Assembly (NCBI GenBank): GCA_038503065.1
Contig: JBCAMK010000020.1
Span: 1-64,000, forward strand
DNA length: 64,000 bases
Source: Paragyromitra xinjiangensis
Taxonomy: Eukaryota > Ascomycota > Pezizomycetes > Pezizales > Discinaceae
Reading direction: 5' to 3'
The translations under genes were made by a program, and so were the position numbers. How positions within the stretch are numbered: position 1 is the first letter of the stretch; every line of letters starts with the position of its first letter. Under the pieces are notes generated by a model. It was given only the letters and a program-made list of their open reading frames with translations. It had not been told where the DNA came from and did not search any database. Shown here one piece after another: positions 34,882 through 47,635 of this stretch.

Positions 34882-37863
34882 TGTTGTGTGATTGCAAAGG
34901 TTGAGTAAAGGATGCGATAAGAGCAATTGTATTGAACTGGGCTGCTTAATCCCGGCCAAACGGGAGATTCTAGAGGCTCAAGGTAGACCTCGGGTAGGCC
35001 AATGGTTGGAGATATGGGGGGTAGATGAGGCTCAGGCTCTGAATAGTGCAGAAGCACAGATGATAGGTAGATATTCTATATCCCCTGCCTGAGATGCACC
35101 TCAATCTCTGCATGGGACACATGACGTTTGAAAGTGACGATGTGGCTTAGCCTCTGAGAACTGTGGCTGTCTGCCGCTGTCTGCCGCTGCCACCAGCCAC
35201 ATCAGTTCATCAATACAGGTTGTTCAGTTCTATGCGCACCCACGAACTTGAGTATGATGTAGACGTACATGTAGTTGCCCAATTGAATCATATCCCTCAA
35301 ATAAAACGAAAATTATTGAACGCCTACTCTCTCCCATGGCTACACACGTGGCCTTAGCGTTATCGGGGTTTAGTGCAGAACAAACTCTGAGATGAATTGC
35401 TGCCGAAATCTCACTACTACCTCCAACTTGAGAGAATTAAGGTGTTGTGTAATAGACGTACGAAATATCAAGGCTTGTAGCTCAAAAAACTCCAGATAGA
35501 ATTGTCAAGGTTACATTTCATGCTTTACATTTCCGTTTATGGGAACAGATCCACCAAGCAGATCCGCGTCCAATAGGGCAATTCTCCGCATGCACTGTAT
35601 TACAGTACCCCGGAGCCTTCAACCTCAACAAGGCTCCGTCCTGTAATATCTAGATACCTCTGTAAATAACGTTAGGTAAGGATGAAGCGCCCTGGAATTC
35701 ATTGGGATAGTCGATGAATGCGCCCTTATCAAAGATGTCTAAGCCAGTGTGCCAAACTCCCATCAAGCATGTGACAGTGCATGTTCACAGCAGCAGTTTT
35801 TGTTCTCCTCTACCTGTGTTAGTCTCCAGCATGTCCATAGCCAGCTAATCGCAGTAACCAGTGTTAAGAAAGATATGGGAATCGGTATATAGGTAAAATT
35901 TAACTAAATTTTATCCAAATTAACGTTGCAGTAGAGGCAGAGATGAAGTGATACGATCAAGGTACATACAGCATAAATTTCGAGTAGACATGAAAGTTCG
36001 TGTGACATTAATTACTACTTACTGGTTAGCGTCGTGACTCAGATTTATGGCTTTATCGTTAATTCCTGCAGCTGGTTATCTTGCAAAATCTCCAATAGTC
36101 CGCGAACCAACTGAAACATTCGATGCTATTAGGAACCCGGAACTAATATCTGGGGGTCAGCGGCTACGCCCCCAAGCCAATGATAAATAGGCCAATTCCT
36201 TGAATCTCCTTGATACGGTTAAGCCCTCCCACATAAACGTATTAGTAAAGCATAATACTTCATGATTTTGAGCATAAAGAGAAGACAGGCCAATACCCTA
36301 AGTGCTGGGAACCATTTAAAGTCTTCCGAATATAAGACATCTCGAGGCTGGGGGAAATAGTGCAAAGTGCAAGTGCAAGAGCGTGGGAAACCGTAGGTAT
36401 GATGGGTAGACCCTGGTTTTACCGCATACCCAATGCGCCTGCACACATGGAAAGTGTCATTAAGGTGATGATCTGAGCACCGGAGTCGAGCGGCTACAAA
36501 AGCACCTCATAACTACCATGGGATTCCAATCATTACAGGGATATTACCAAATATCGTGACGGGCTCTACTATATGTTAAATGACGCGCTTTTCAGTACTG
36601 GTGATATCATATGTAAAAAGCATCGTGTAAATCTAAACATTTCTACCTGGTAGTAGTCCTGCGGGGGGGAGGACGGTTCGGTAGTAACTACCTCAATCCG
36701 CTTCGTATAGTGCCCTACAGGAAGAGGGCCAACAAAAAGATGACAAGTGGTTGAACTGCTCGCCAGATCGTGAATTCTAATAACTAGCTGACCAGGAATC
36801 GCTGAATATCTCAGTCCTTAAAGTTCCACCTACATAAACGTTCTTTCTACACACTAATGCAATGTACCCATAAAACCCATCCCGCGACTAAGATGTATTC
36901 TGTGAGGGCCTTGCACATTTATCATCCGCCTTAGATTTACTTAAAGAACTCATCATCGTCATCCGATTTTTTAAGCACACGCGCACCTATGTTAGCTGCA
37001 ATTCACATCATAAGCTTGTGATTGTATTCTTATTCCTAGAGTTTATCCTCTAACTGGGGTGTGGAAGGCCTATGCGGAGTAAACTCGTTACTACGTATCG
37101 AGTGGGTAATTATGTGCCCAACAGGCTGCCCACCCACCAAAATCCAATAAAAGTAAAGTGGGGGCTAAGAAAAATCAAAAATCACCCCAGTGACTCAATT
37201 AATGTTATCCTCAGCGACTAAATACTCAACTTTGATGTTTAAAGTTCGGCGAAAGAGTAGCAATGATCTGGGCCATTCAGTCCGGGTACACGTAATTTCA
37301 TCCCAACCATAGTATTCAATACCTTCCTTCATGTTCCCCTTAACTTGTCTAAATTACCTTACTTTTGAATAAAGAAACGTTAAACACATACACATGCTAG
37401 AACTCTTCGTCAAAGTTCTGAGTGGTCCAAAGATGGCCATCTTCCTTGCGTACTAGTTACCACAAATGAAGGCTTAGCCACGAGATATTTAAATGTAAAT
37501 GTGCATGCAATTAGCTATTGACTCAGTAGACTATAATTCCCTGTCGCACGCGATCCTTGTCCGACATATTCTCCACTCTCATTGGCCTAGAAATTGAGCC
37601 CAAATTTCCTTATCACTTGAACTTATGATCAATCATGATCAGTTACTTTCGGTACTCAACCACATAAGCAATTACGCTTCAAGGGTCTAAATCTTTCAGC
37701 CTTACTCAGTGGGTGAGGCTGAATTAATTACAAAGCACTAGTGGCACCTGGATAGCTATGGCCAGGGCTGTACCCCGTCCAGGAATTATATAAATCTATA
37801 AATCGTAGATCAGCCGAGAATCTCAATACACAACGAGAAATTTACCCACCACATCCCGCAATT
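34882..37863. other. Three-kilobase gene desert
   Basis: The first 200 bases are the promoter of the D-lactate dehydrogenase gene. The remainder is AT-rich with no open frame above 75 codons that makes sense. One strong two-part hairpin is listed separately (35.6 kb). Confidence 0.55.
35598..35648. other. Two-part perfect hairpin, 51 nt
   Basis: An outer arm pair, TATTACAG (35598-35605) and CTGTAATA (35641-35648), and an inner pair, CGGAGCCTT (35611-35619) and AAGGCTCCG (35630-35638), pair perfectly. They are separated by a small internal loop (TACCC / TC) and closed by a 10-nt loop. That is 17 base pairs in 51 nt, in a region with no genes. It could be a structured RNA, a small-RNA precursor or the end of an old element. 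Strand is undetermined because the fold is nearly symmetric. Confidence 0.55.
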
Positions 37864-38784
37864 ATGTCTTCCGGCGGAACTCGAAAAATCGATTGGGAGC
37901 CAGTTAAACATTTAGTTTATGACTTGTACTGTGTGAAAAAAGTGACGCTCGATAGACTTCCTGAAATAATGGAACGAGATTTCGGTTTTCAGGCGAGGCA
38001 CGTACCCCATCCATGAATTTTAAGGACTAATATCCGTCGTTACACCATTATTACTCCCCAACACAGAGTTTTTAAAGTCTTTCGCAGCTAAAATCAACCG
38101 TTACCAGTCGCCGCTCGTATTGCACCAAGTTCGCTGAATGGCGCTGGAAAAGAAACAAAATTATCAGACGCCCGAAATCGAATCCCAGCATTGGTCCAAC
38201 CATGCCACAAGCGATCGCTCTAACACCAACGCCCCCAGAAAGAACCCCCGGGGGCCATTCCGAGGAGCTATTAGAGATACCGCCAAAGACTAAAGGTGGC
38301 CAACCCTTCATGGTATAACACCAAAAACTAACAAAAGTAATCACTGTCTCTAGGTCAACCAGAAGTCACCCCACCAGCATTGTGGGATGTCACAGACAAT
38401 GAGAGCATCGACTATGACAAAGAAGACTATCCAATAATCGATGGGACTATTGAGCGAACGACAGACGACATTTCAACACTTCAGGGTCGGGAAACTGTAC
38501 GTAAAACCGAGCAAAATCCTCTGGAGAATAGGTCGAAACTGACAAGATTCAAGATAGTAATACGTTCACCCTATTCCGGGGAGCACGGGGAGCCGCAAAC
38601 AGATGAGCAAGAGGACCTATCCATGTCAAATTATTGTTCCAAGCTCGACTGTTCGGGTTTACTCTGCTTCCAATGCAATGGGAAGTATATGTTGGATCGT
38701 TCGAGGGATGGACAGAGCGACCTAGCTTGGTCTAGAAGCGCTACATACTCGAGCTACGATCTCGAGCACAGTTTTTTCCCTTAG
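37864..38784 (+). CDS. Clr5-domain protein (258 aa, three exons)
   Basis: Exons 37864-38001, 38088-38295 and 38354-38784 join in phase. The N-terminal 75 residues carry the Clr5 domain (PF14420), common at the start of fungal proteins: DWEPVKHLVYDLYCVKKVTL, the EIMERDFGF core, then YCTKFAEWRWKRNKI after the first intron, matching Y..KF..W..RKN. In other proteins the domain precedes varied partners and is thought to bind nucleic acid or act in recognition; its role here is unknown. The remaining 180 residues are acidic and Ser-rich with a small Cys cluster (CSKLDCSGLLCFQC) and no domain I recognise. The second donor (GTGGCC) is weak but is the one that keeps the frame open. Confidence 0.7.
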
Positions 38785-40339
38785 TTGAATACATATGACT
38801 TTTCACAAATAATCCCATCCCTGTTACCTAGCATAAAATATTTATTTGGTCTATCGAACGGAACTATATGCACAGAAGGATAAATCGATCATGACCAAAA
38901 CCGATCCACGATCAAATTGTTAAGAGGCTTTACAGTGACAAATCCACTAAACCTATATAAAGCTAGCATCTGCGCACTCCAGTGTCCCAATACATTATAT
39001 CCTAGGTTTTCGGCCTGTGTATACCCACACCAAAAAGGAAAATCCAGCGGCCCGTCTTACTCATACACTATCACTCTTACTGCATGTAGATTACCATGGT
39101 GGTTTTATGTTTCAGGCCAATCAAGCTTGGTTCGTGCAGTTTTTTCCGTTACCTGTCATATTCCGCCATTCAAGACAATTGCAAGGGTCCTAAACTACAC
39201 AAGCGTATTGGGGGGGGGTGAAGTTGCTCCGGAGCGGTGAGGGTGTCGAAAAGTTGTTTTTTTGTAGCTTAAATCGTTGTAGCCGAGCATCCTAGCCGTT
39301 CCAACTTCACCCCCTCCATCCAATTAAGTGCAGTTAAGCTTAAGCTCTCTTCCATGTTTCACTTTCTCCATCCAGCTCAGTCTAAATTAGCAAGCTACTA
39401 AGTTTCCCGGCTCCAACAATACTACCCCAATAGTACTGCAAGTGAGACATCGCGCAATCTTATACAGTTGTGAGCCGCAGATCCGAATAAAGAAAGCCCC
39501 CTTGCCCCCTTGATCAGCCATATGATCATGATGGTAGTCATCTGCACGCGTTATCTTGGGGGACAAACGATAGGTGTGCGCATAGGGTTTGAAGATACAG
39601 AGGGGGGTTCATAGAAGGGCTACGACCCGAGTGATGCTCTGCGGGTAGCCTGAAGACGTGCCGTGGAGCCAAACAGGATGCGACGGACGTTGTCTTTTGA
39701 TATGTGATACCTAGGTTTGGTGTTGCAAACCACTCGTCTTTGGATGGGAGCAGAATTGGGAGCGATATGTACATTTATGCGCACAAGATCTATCTGAGTG
39801 TATGCGCTCTGCTCCAGTCAAGCTTGAGGTGTTTTGTTTAACGCGTGGCCCGTGTCATACAAAGTGTCTTTCTCTGGCGGTCTGGAATGGCCTGGTCCGT
39901 GAAGATACACTTTTTCTCTCCCTTCCAGCCTCACCGATGCGATGTAATGTCTTTCCTTCCAAGAACCGAAGGGTGATCCATCGTCATAGACTTGTCCTTG
40001 CAGCTTTGATTCATGCATGCGTGGTGCGTGGTGCGTATGTTCGTACAGGCTCACGTTGCTGCTCTGCGGTACATGGATATACATGTGCTCGGATACGAAT
40101 GTTACACGAGGGATCACTCAGCAGTGCAGCTCTCGTTCGGTACTTGGGATTAGGATACAGGTATACAGCTGGGCATGTACCTACATGTCTTTTGTTTCCC
40201 TCTCTCTCTCCTCCTCTTCTTTCACTATTCTCTTCTTCTCCTTCATCTCCTCTTCTCTTCCTCCCCCTCTATCCCCCCTGTAATCAATCAACCATCCATC
40301 CATCCATCCATCCAATCCCACGGTAATATCTCCTCCACA
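38785..40339. other. Intergenic interval with pyrimidine-rich leader
   Basis: Nothing is supported before about 40.18 kb. The last 140 bases are strongly CT-rich (CTCTCTCTCCTCCTC and similar) and contain four CATC repeats. This is typical of a fungal promoter or 5' leader for the AAA ATPase gene. Confidence 0.55.
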
Positions 40340-42077
40340 ATGTTCTCCTCTGGTCCCGCTCGTCCCAACCCCAGGCAGCGTCACTTGTCCCACCAAATGC
40401 ACCGCCCCTTCTCCAACGCCTTCCCCCATCAACCTCTTGCTCCTCAATTCATGCCAGACTATCAATCTCCACAATCGCCTGCTGACCCTCTCCCTACTGC
40501 TACCTCTACTAGTACTGATGAGTTCCTCGTCATTGAGGAGTCCCGTCATCACCACCCAACCACCCCCATAACTTCCTTCGTGGACCACTTTTCTTCTCCA
40601 GCTATCAATTGTGACTTTGTCCTCCGAGATGCTATCAAGAAGCACTACCCCCATCTCAGCATGACCGTCTGCGTCGATCGTAACTGTGATATCCTTTCCT
40701 ATGCAGCTCTCGGGAAGGTCAACCTGAGGCCCAACACCCAGAAAGACCACTCTTTCCTCACCCAAGCTGTGTTTTTTCAGCCCCCACACCGCTCGGATGG
40801 GCCCGGAACCGTTCAACCGACCCTTGACTTTGGTTGCTTTGACGTCCTTACCAAATCGGGACACAAGTTCGTTCATTATTACGCCCGCTATGTCGAAGAA
40901 TATCAAGTGAAGGTTGCCAATTACTTCCTCCACGACCAGCAGTCGAAAGCCGCCGTTCAGGAGCTGATCTTGGCTGCTTGCTCTTGGAATGTGGAGCTAC
41001 ACGACGAGATCCTTGTCTTTCAAGGTGACTGGCTGAAAGATCATAAGTTGTGGCAATCTGTGCAGAAAGCAAACTGGAAGGATGTCATCCTGGACGAGAA
41101 GATGAAGAAGGATGTGATTTCTGATTTCGAGAGCTTCTTCAAGTCCAAAAAGACTTATGATGATCTTGGCGTACCTTGGAAGGTCTCTATCTCCTCGATG
41201 CTATTTGACTGAAGGGCGACTAATTCTGGAAATTCAGCGCGGATTGATTTTCCACGGGCCCCCTGGGAACGGAAAAACTATTTCCATTAAGGCCATGATG
41301 AAGAGTCTCCCACATCCCTCACTCTACGTCAAGTCATTCCACCACTGGGCAGGAGACGAATTCGGTATCAAGATGATATTCGATAAGGCTAGAGCTATGG
41401 CTCCGTGCCTCTTGGTTCTCGAGGACATCGACAGTTTAGTGAACATGGGAAATAGATCATTCTTCTTGAACCAAGTTGATGGGCTCGAAGAGAACGATGG
41501 CATTTTGGTGCTGGCCACCACGAATCACCGTATGTCTCTCGACACAGCCTAGTGAGGATAGTGCTGACCCGTGCGATAGTGGAGCTCTTGGATCCTGGTA
41601 TTGTGAATCGTCCTTCTCGTTTCGATAGGAAATACTATTTCCCGTTGCCATCGCTGGAAGAACGCAAGAAATACTGCCAATATTGGAGGTTAGCTCCCAT
41701 AAAATTTTCACATACTTTGGAGCGACACTAAAAGCCAATTCAGGCACAAGCTAGAAGGCAACGATAAAGTGGATTTCCCTGACTCCCTCATCGACAAGAT
41801 TGCCGAGTGGACTTCAGATTTTAGTTTTGCCTACTTAAAAGAGGCTTTTGTCAGTTCACTGCTCATCATTGCAGCCCGGGAGAGCCAGAACAAAGCAGAA
41901 AGTGACGACGACAACGAGTCATTCGAGACCGTCATCAAGAGGCAAATCGAAACCTTGAGAAGAGAGATGGGTGATGGGAGTGAGTTAGTGAACTCGACAC
42001 GCAAGTTGAGGTTGAGGGGGTCTATGAAGGTAGACGATGGGACCATATACGATTGCAATAATTCTTTTGGTTACTAA
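40340..42077 (+). CDS. BCS1-like AAA+ ATPase (525 aa, four exons)
   Basis: Exons 40340-41182, 41238-41529, 41580-41688 and 41744-42077 join in phase. The AAA module shows Walker [11 protein letters not shown], Walker [10 protein letters not shown], a sensor-1 Asn in LATTNH, and a second region of homology ending [10 protein letters not shown]-terminal to it lies a BCS1_N-like region ending [11 protein letters not shown]. In fungi this subfamily is large and mostly uncharacterised. True Bcs1 folds the Rieske protein of complex III and starts with a transmembrane segment. This protein instead begins with about 90 residues of Pro/Ser/His-rich disorder and no membrane span, so it is probably a paralogue with a different location. 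The first donor is GTCTCT, an ordinary GT but a weak match. The basic C-terminus follows a helical lid. Confidence 0.85.
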
Positions 42078-45000
42078 GCTCGCAGTTTTGTATGTCATTA
42101 CCTGTAGCCAGTTATCGAGCTGTTGTGTCGGAACTTCAATTGTCTTGAAATTTTTTCGTAGTGATAAATCAACTACTAGATATACACGCTCCTCCTAAGA
42201 TGATGGTGCGATCAAGTTGGAGTAAAAAGTGCAAGGCGTGGCCACGGGTTACCAGAACTCGCGCCTTGAGCCACCTCACTACTTGAGCGGGTCCTAGGGT
42301 TCTGAGCATAGAAGTGGGTGGCGAGCTAGTCCGTTCAACCTTGAAACCTACTCTAGTTGATTCAGGACTCAACATAGGACTTGTTTTGGCCTCTAAGCAT
42401 CGTCTCCCGCGTGCTGTAAATGAATCAGTGATGGAGTGCTCCTATCACTGACTATAAGACTTATCGAGGCATGGTCAGACCTATTCTCCTCTCGTTCCTA
42501 AGCCCTAAAGAGGCTTAGTACTACATTTAAGCATCCAAAAGTTAGGAATTTAATCACAATTCAACTAGTTTCTAGGTGCAAAAATATGGCATACAGCAAA
42601 AGTACCTGTAGCGTAAACAGAGCCTTAGTACTAAGAATTAATATTCTCCAAAGAACTATAAGGATTATGTGTTTGTGGACAAAAGTTTGCATGCTCCCTA
42701 CGTGCACGTGCGCACGTGGCTCAGCTTATCTTGCTTGAAAACCGCAACTTGAACGAATATTTTTCGGAAACTGGAGAAAAGTGTTGAAAAAATCTTGGAT
42801 ATCATAATACATCTATCCGCTTTCACGGTTATCCTTAACCGGAGACGTTGGACCCTTTAGTGGGGATATGTCCCAGCCAGGTGTAGCTTGACACGCCGAG
42901 CCTCGACTATGGGTTTTAGCGTTCCCATCAAATGAACACATTTTATATTCGTTGATTCTTGTTATTTTTTACCCTTTCAATTCTTTTTAAGCAGCAATAG
43001 GTACTGAGGTTTTATAAAAGCTTCGGTTGTTGGGGAAGGGAGTTGATTGCGGAGGCCGTGCATGCAGACTTTTGTTTACGAGCAACAACCAACTCTTAAG
43101 ATGAATTAACGGATAGGATTATGCCTGCGCGGCAATTCTCCCACAAATAATCCTAAGCCCCGGGAATATCACATCATTTATCATTTTACGTATTACAAGA
43201 GAAGTTTACTATGAAAATATCGTATTATTTTGAGTAAGAACGATATCCTCGGTCTCAAATAGATCGACCTAACCGAACCCCCGCCATCTATAAGAATGTT
43301 CGCTATAAGGGTACTAGAGTCCAGCCTCGAGTGTATCTTTATAGCGAGCTTCTGGGTTTGCTGCCAGTGTTGTGTTGAGTCAAGGGTGACTTAATGTAGA
43401 GGTTGCTCGAATACCGTATATTCTCAAAAGCAACGAAATGGCCTAAACGTTAGACTGAGCTGAAATGCTATAACTAAAGTTACCTTGTTAGGTAAGTAAG
43501 CAATTGACTTAGACGTTGCTTTCTAATATATAAAGCTGATTTGCTACTACATGTAGTTCGAGCTCTTTCCGAAGGCCGATTTAAAATTTCTTGGTCCAGG
43601 CCATTTCGTTATTCGTTGCTCTTAAGAATATACGATACTAAAGTACAATTATCGCATGTCTTCTGTGAATACGACCCTGCACTGCTATATTAAACTTGAC
43701 ATTGTGTCGGGTATGACAAAGAGGATAGAGACTACGTTATACATATCCGGGTACTTCCTAACAAAAACCACACGCTAGCGCCGGTCGTATTCGAAGGGTA
43801 CATAAAACCTGGCGGATCATAATTCAAGGCATGATAGATTATAAATAGGGGTGCTATGGCTACTAGATGGTAAAGTGACGCATCTTTGGTACTGGACAAG
43901 ATAATATCTGCGTGTAGAGATGAAAATGAATCATACATCATCACTCGTTTAGACACAGGTCTCAACACTATCCACGTATCGAAGGCGAACTGGCAATTTT
44001 ACTCGTTCAAAACTGGCCAGATGAACTGCTAAATCTACGAATTTATTCTCAAGGATGTTATGCAAACACACCTTTGTTTCGACGAGCACAAGTTATGGGC
44101 AGATAGAGGGCGAGCATATATTTGCATCAGGTGAGGATTGGCCACGAAGGTGAAAGGGTATTGGTAGTCCTATAAACCCCTGTGCTATGGCCTGTTGTAG
44201 CGAGAGAGTCGCCTACGTAGCGAAGCCCCAAACCGGAACATACCGCGATGCCTTTGAATGGTGGATATAACTGGGCCAGGCAATTTTGAACCGGTCTTTC
44301 AAGCTCGTGGGGCCGTCCTAAAGGATCGAGGATTGTTTCATAGATCATTTTTTTCACTTTTTCAATACGGATTGAGTATTTTAATCTGGTCCAACCGTGT
44401 CCGCTGTTCGCGAAATGTCACAGCCCGTACTTGATATAGACTCTTGACTCTATTTATATTCCTATAGCGAGGAAGGATTTTAGGAGGCTGCTGCGTTGCC
44501 TTAAGGCGCTACAGTAAGACTGCAAATAATGTAGCCAACTGTGTGTAGGTATGTACTCTAGTGGGTTCAATTGCAACAGAGGGGAGATCTACCTGATTTA
44601 TTCGACGAGACCCTAATCTGTCGATTGAGCTCCAAGCTCCGATTTTTGCACGCGATCTCACGTCGTACATATTTATGATGGGTTGCTCATGTGTGTTTGA
44701 AGTATGCATTTAGATTTCAGAAAAGACTACTCGTAATTGACCGACTTTCGTGCACCATGCTGGCCCTGCATACCATACAAAATCGTAGAAAATATATGGG
44801 CACGGGCCCAGCCTGGTGCACAACTGTCAGTCATTTAGGGGTAAACTCTTTGTTCGGAAACTCAGCTCTTGGCTGGGTCCGGCAAAGTTTGCTCCACGGG
44901 TCATTCAAATTCATTTGCCATTATATTACATTAATCGTCCTACAAGACATATAGTACATTCGTCAATCATGAAACATAGGGCAGCATAAATCATCGGCGC

Positions 45001-45207
45001 CTGCACCAACCCCTCTACTTTTGAAGAACCTCCCAATGACAAAAGAAACTGATAGTTGTAAATGAATGTGGGGTTTCACACGACGAACAAAAGAGAAAAA
45101 AACACACCGCACTCCTAAGTTCTCATACCAACCCATCAAAACCCCTCTGCTAGCCTTTGGCCGAATCCTCGGTGCTAGGGTTATCCCTCCCGAGAAGGCC
45201 TTTGAGA
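42078..45207. other. Three-kilobase gene desert
   Basis: No supported gene. Minus-strand frames of 76-78 codons at 43.73-43.97 and 44.13-44.36 kb might be remnants of one gene, but no family motif is visible. Two CACGTG words lie two bases apart at 42705-42718. Confidence 0.5.
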
Positions 45208-46491
45208 CTACCATTTGATAATTGAAGCGACACTGGTTACTCGTGGGTGTCCTTTCGAGCCAGACTGCTTTTGCAACTTTGATTCTCCCAATTTCAACTT
45301 CTTGAATAAAGTCTCCAATCCGCATGACCGAAAAAACCTGTTTCGTTTCTTTTCCTTCCTTTCCTTCCTCCCCAGCGGCCCCTTCACGCCTGAATCATCA
45401 CTTTCTTTTCGCGATGGCAGCGGTGGCAGTGGGGGCGATAGTGGGGATTTTTCGGCCTCAATGCTTGTGCTTGTTTTCTCCGGCTCGGTCAAATCTTCAA
45501 AGAACCGGGAGCTCCTCGGCGATGACAGAGAGGACGCCGTCACTCTTGCTGGTGGGAGGGAAAGCGAACTATCACATCTTTGTTGGGGAGCAAAGACTGC
45601 CGGGGTCTCGTTAAGAACTCTGCGGTTGGCCATAGAAGTTCCTGGTCGCGACGGGCTTCTTGACGGTATTGGTGGTGGCTCCACATAATCGTCTGCTATT
45701 GGTGTTATTCTATCGATTGGCACTGGTGGGATGATTAACCTGGTCGGCATCATCCCTTCGGCTACCTTCCTTGCACCTCCGGTCGCTTCCGTGGCTACCT
45801 GTTCAGCCTTGGGCGCAGTCGGATTCTCTGTCTTGATTTTGTCGTCGGTCATACCGTTGAAAGCGCGCTCAACCTCTGCGGCAATTTCTGTCCTGAATAT
45901 TTCCTCGATCTCTCCTCGGAGCTCGGTCTCCGCGATTGTCGCAATTGTCAACTCAATCTCCGAGCCTATTGCTTCCTCGGGACCTTCTAGAATCTCTTCC
46001 CTGGGGACTATATCACTCTCTGCACCAATCGTTGGCTCAGGGTTTGTTATAATCCCTTTCTCTTTCCCTTCTTCCTTTCTTCCATCCTTTTCCTCCTTCT
46101 TTTCCTCTGCCACACTCTCCTCCTTTCTCTCGTCAACTTCAAATAATCCCTGGAGCATTTCCCCAGATCCTGCCACTTCGTTCGAATCGGTGTTTAGCTT
46201 CCCTGAAACCTCGGTGTCGATTTCCGTAGCCATGGTATCGTCGACTTCCCCGCCCCATCCTGACTCATCAGACTCGAGGCTCTCAAAATCAGTATCGCTT
46301 GCACCGTCAACCCCAGTATTGATGACCGGAGCTACCGGCCCATCGATATCGAAAAAAACCTGACTTTTGTAATCAACGTATGAAAGGGGCGATTCAGCGA
46401 CGTCGTATTCATCTTCTGGCCAGGAGCCAGCCATAACCTCTCGAATCGCATCGTAGAGCGGGCTCCCAGATCGTTCTATCGAATGGTCCAT
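45208..46491 (-). CDS. Acidic, intrinsically disordered hypothetical protein (427 aa)
   Basis: A single exon, started at the first in-frame ATG that follows a plausible leader. An earlier TTG extension is not used. The protein is dominated by Glu, Asp, Ser and Pro. Residues 70-130 are acidic, 130-180 is a Lys/Glu coil (EEKKEEKDGRKEEGKEKG), and 180-260 is Glu-rich and helical. The middle has proline motifs (PPPIPSRSPSRPG), and the C-terminal 60 residues are strongly basic (GRKERKEKKRNRFFRSCG, then KKLKLG). Such a charge gradient suggests a scaffold or a nucleic-acid or membrane surface contact, but no known domain is present. Its 428 uninterrupted codons and clear composition argue for a real gene. 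The opposite-strand open frames are shadows. Confidence 0.7.
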   Translation of the reverse strand: MDHSIERSGSPLYDAIREVMAGSWPEDEYDVAESPLSYVDYKSQVFFDIDGPVAPVINTGVDGASDTDFESLESDESGWGGEVDDTMATEIDTEVSGKLNTDSNEVAGSGEMLQGLFEVDERKEESVAEEKKEEKDGRKEEGKEKGIITNPEPTIGAESDIVPREEILEGPEEAIGSEIELTIATIAETELRGEIEEIFRTEIAAEVERAFNGMTDDKIKTENPTAPKAEQVATEATGGARKVAEGMMPTRLIIPPVPIDRITPIADDYVEPPPIPSRSPSRPGTSMANRRVLNETPAVFAPQQRCDSSLSLPPARVTASSLSSPRSSRFFEDLTEPEKTSTSIEAEKSPLSPPLPPLPSRKESDDSGVKGPLGRKERKEKKRNRFFRSCGLETLFKKLKLGESKLQKQSGSKGHPRVTSVASIIKW

Positions 46492-47635
46492 GGCTGATGG
46501 AGGAGGTGTTTCCAGTAATGTCCGGAGAAGAAACAAGTCAGCCGGGAGCAAGACTAAGTAACATTTTTTATCTCTCCTTCCCCGCCGAGGTCTAATAATA
46601 TAGCCAAAGCCCAAAGTGCGGGACAAAGTCCGGCCTGATCAAATTGGGGGCGAACAACTGGACGTGACGTATGTACCTCTGCTGTGCTTCTCCTGTCTTG
46701 GATTTTGGGGGTCGTACAGGCACTGCTGTCATAGGCTCGCTTGGCCCGGCACGGGAGCAGTGAAAGCTGTTCGCAGCTGTTTGGTGGATATCTGCGTCAG
46801 TGCTAGATCCTAACTGGAGGATATCCGTTGGGGGATATGTACGGTAATACAGGATCGCGATTGGAGGACAGGTCATACATGCAGACGAGTGATGGACGGT
46901 GATTGGCTTACGCTGCATTCGGTGCAACACTTCAGGCGCGGCGGTGCTGTCATAATAAGCGCTCTCACGGCATAGCCCGTGAAGAATCTTCCACGCCTTC
47001 TTTTTTGCTTTTGATTTCTCCGTCCTCCGCCAGATAAATCTCTGCCAAAAAGCCTCTTTTGGGAATTGTACGGAATCAGTCAAAATGTGCGAGGCCTTTG
47101 AAACTCCGCTTCTCATCAATTCGAAAATCCTCGGTCTCGTTCTTCAATGGACTTGCAATTGTTCCACCAACTGCCTGCCTACTGCTCTGCTGATGAATTG
47201 GGAATTGTGCTTTTAGCGCGCAGCACTTAAAACGTTCATCGGTGAAAAGGCTCCTGATCGGCAACTCAGTTACTCGGGATTTTAGAGGTGTGGGACGTCA
47301 ATGAAACCTCCATTTATATACTACCAATTGAAGTCTTTCGGGAATTGCATATGGAGCGTGAAGATTCTTGAATTTTTTTATTTTTTTCCCGTAAGAGCAT
47401 GTTTCACCCATCTCACCAACTTTGACAGCGCAGCTCAGGAACGTTGCGCTGGGCTTGGACTTTGACGAATAGAGTTGGATTCTTTAAGTACAAGACTGAA
47501 TTATGCACACGTCTGGGTTTTACTTGACTGTAAATAATTCGAATCAAGTGCCTATCATGAGAAACTTTCTTTTAGTCGCTAAATACCGATCAGAGCAGGT
47601 TAGCACTTCACTCTTCTAAACTCAATGCGATTGTA
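46492..47635. other. Intergenic interval
   Basis: Upstream region of the acidic protein gene and 3' side of the short-chain dehydrogenase gene. A 175-codon minus-strand frame (46592-47119) has no family match, and its first Met lies inside the frame. It may be 5' leader or chance. Nothing else is seen. Confidence 0.4.

Noticed and set aside
40181..40933. 250-codon minus-strand frame opposite the AAA ATPase first exon.
   Set aside because: Overlaps a CT-rich leader and a recognised coding exon, and has no family motif.
45215..46363. Plus-strand frames of 157 and 210 codons opposite the acidic protein gene.
   Set aside because: Ser-rich antisense shadows of Glu/Asp codons, with no ATG context or splice sites.
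46592..47119. 175-codon minus-strand frame upstream of the acidic protein gene.
   Set aside because: No family match, and composition and lack of splice partners suggest chance. It was left as intergenic.
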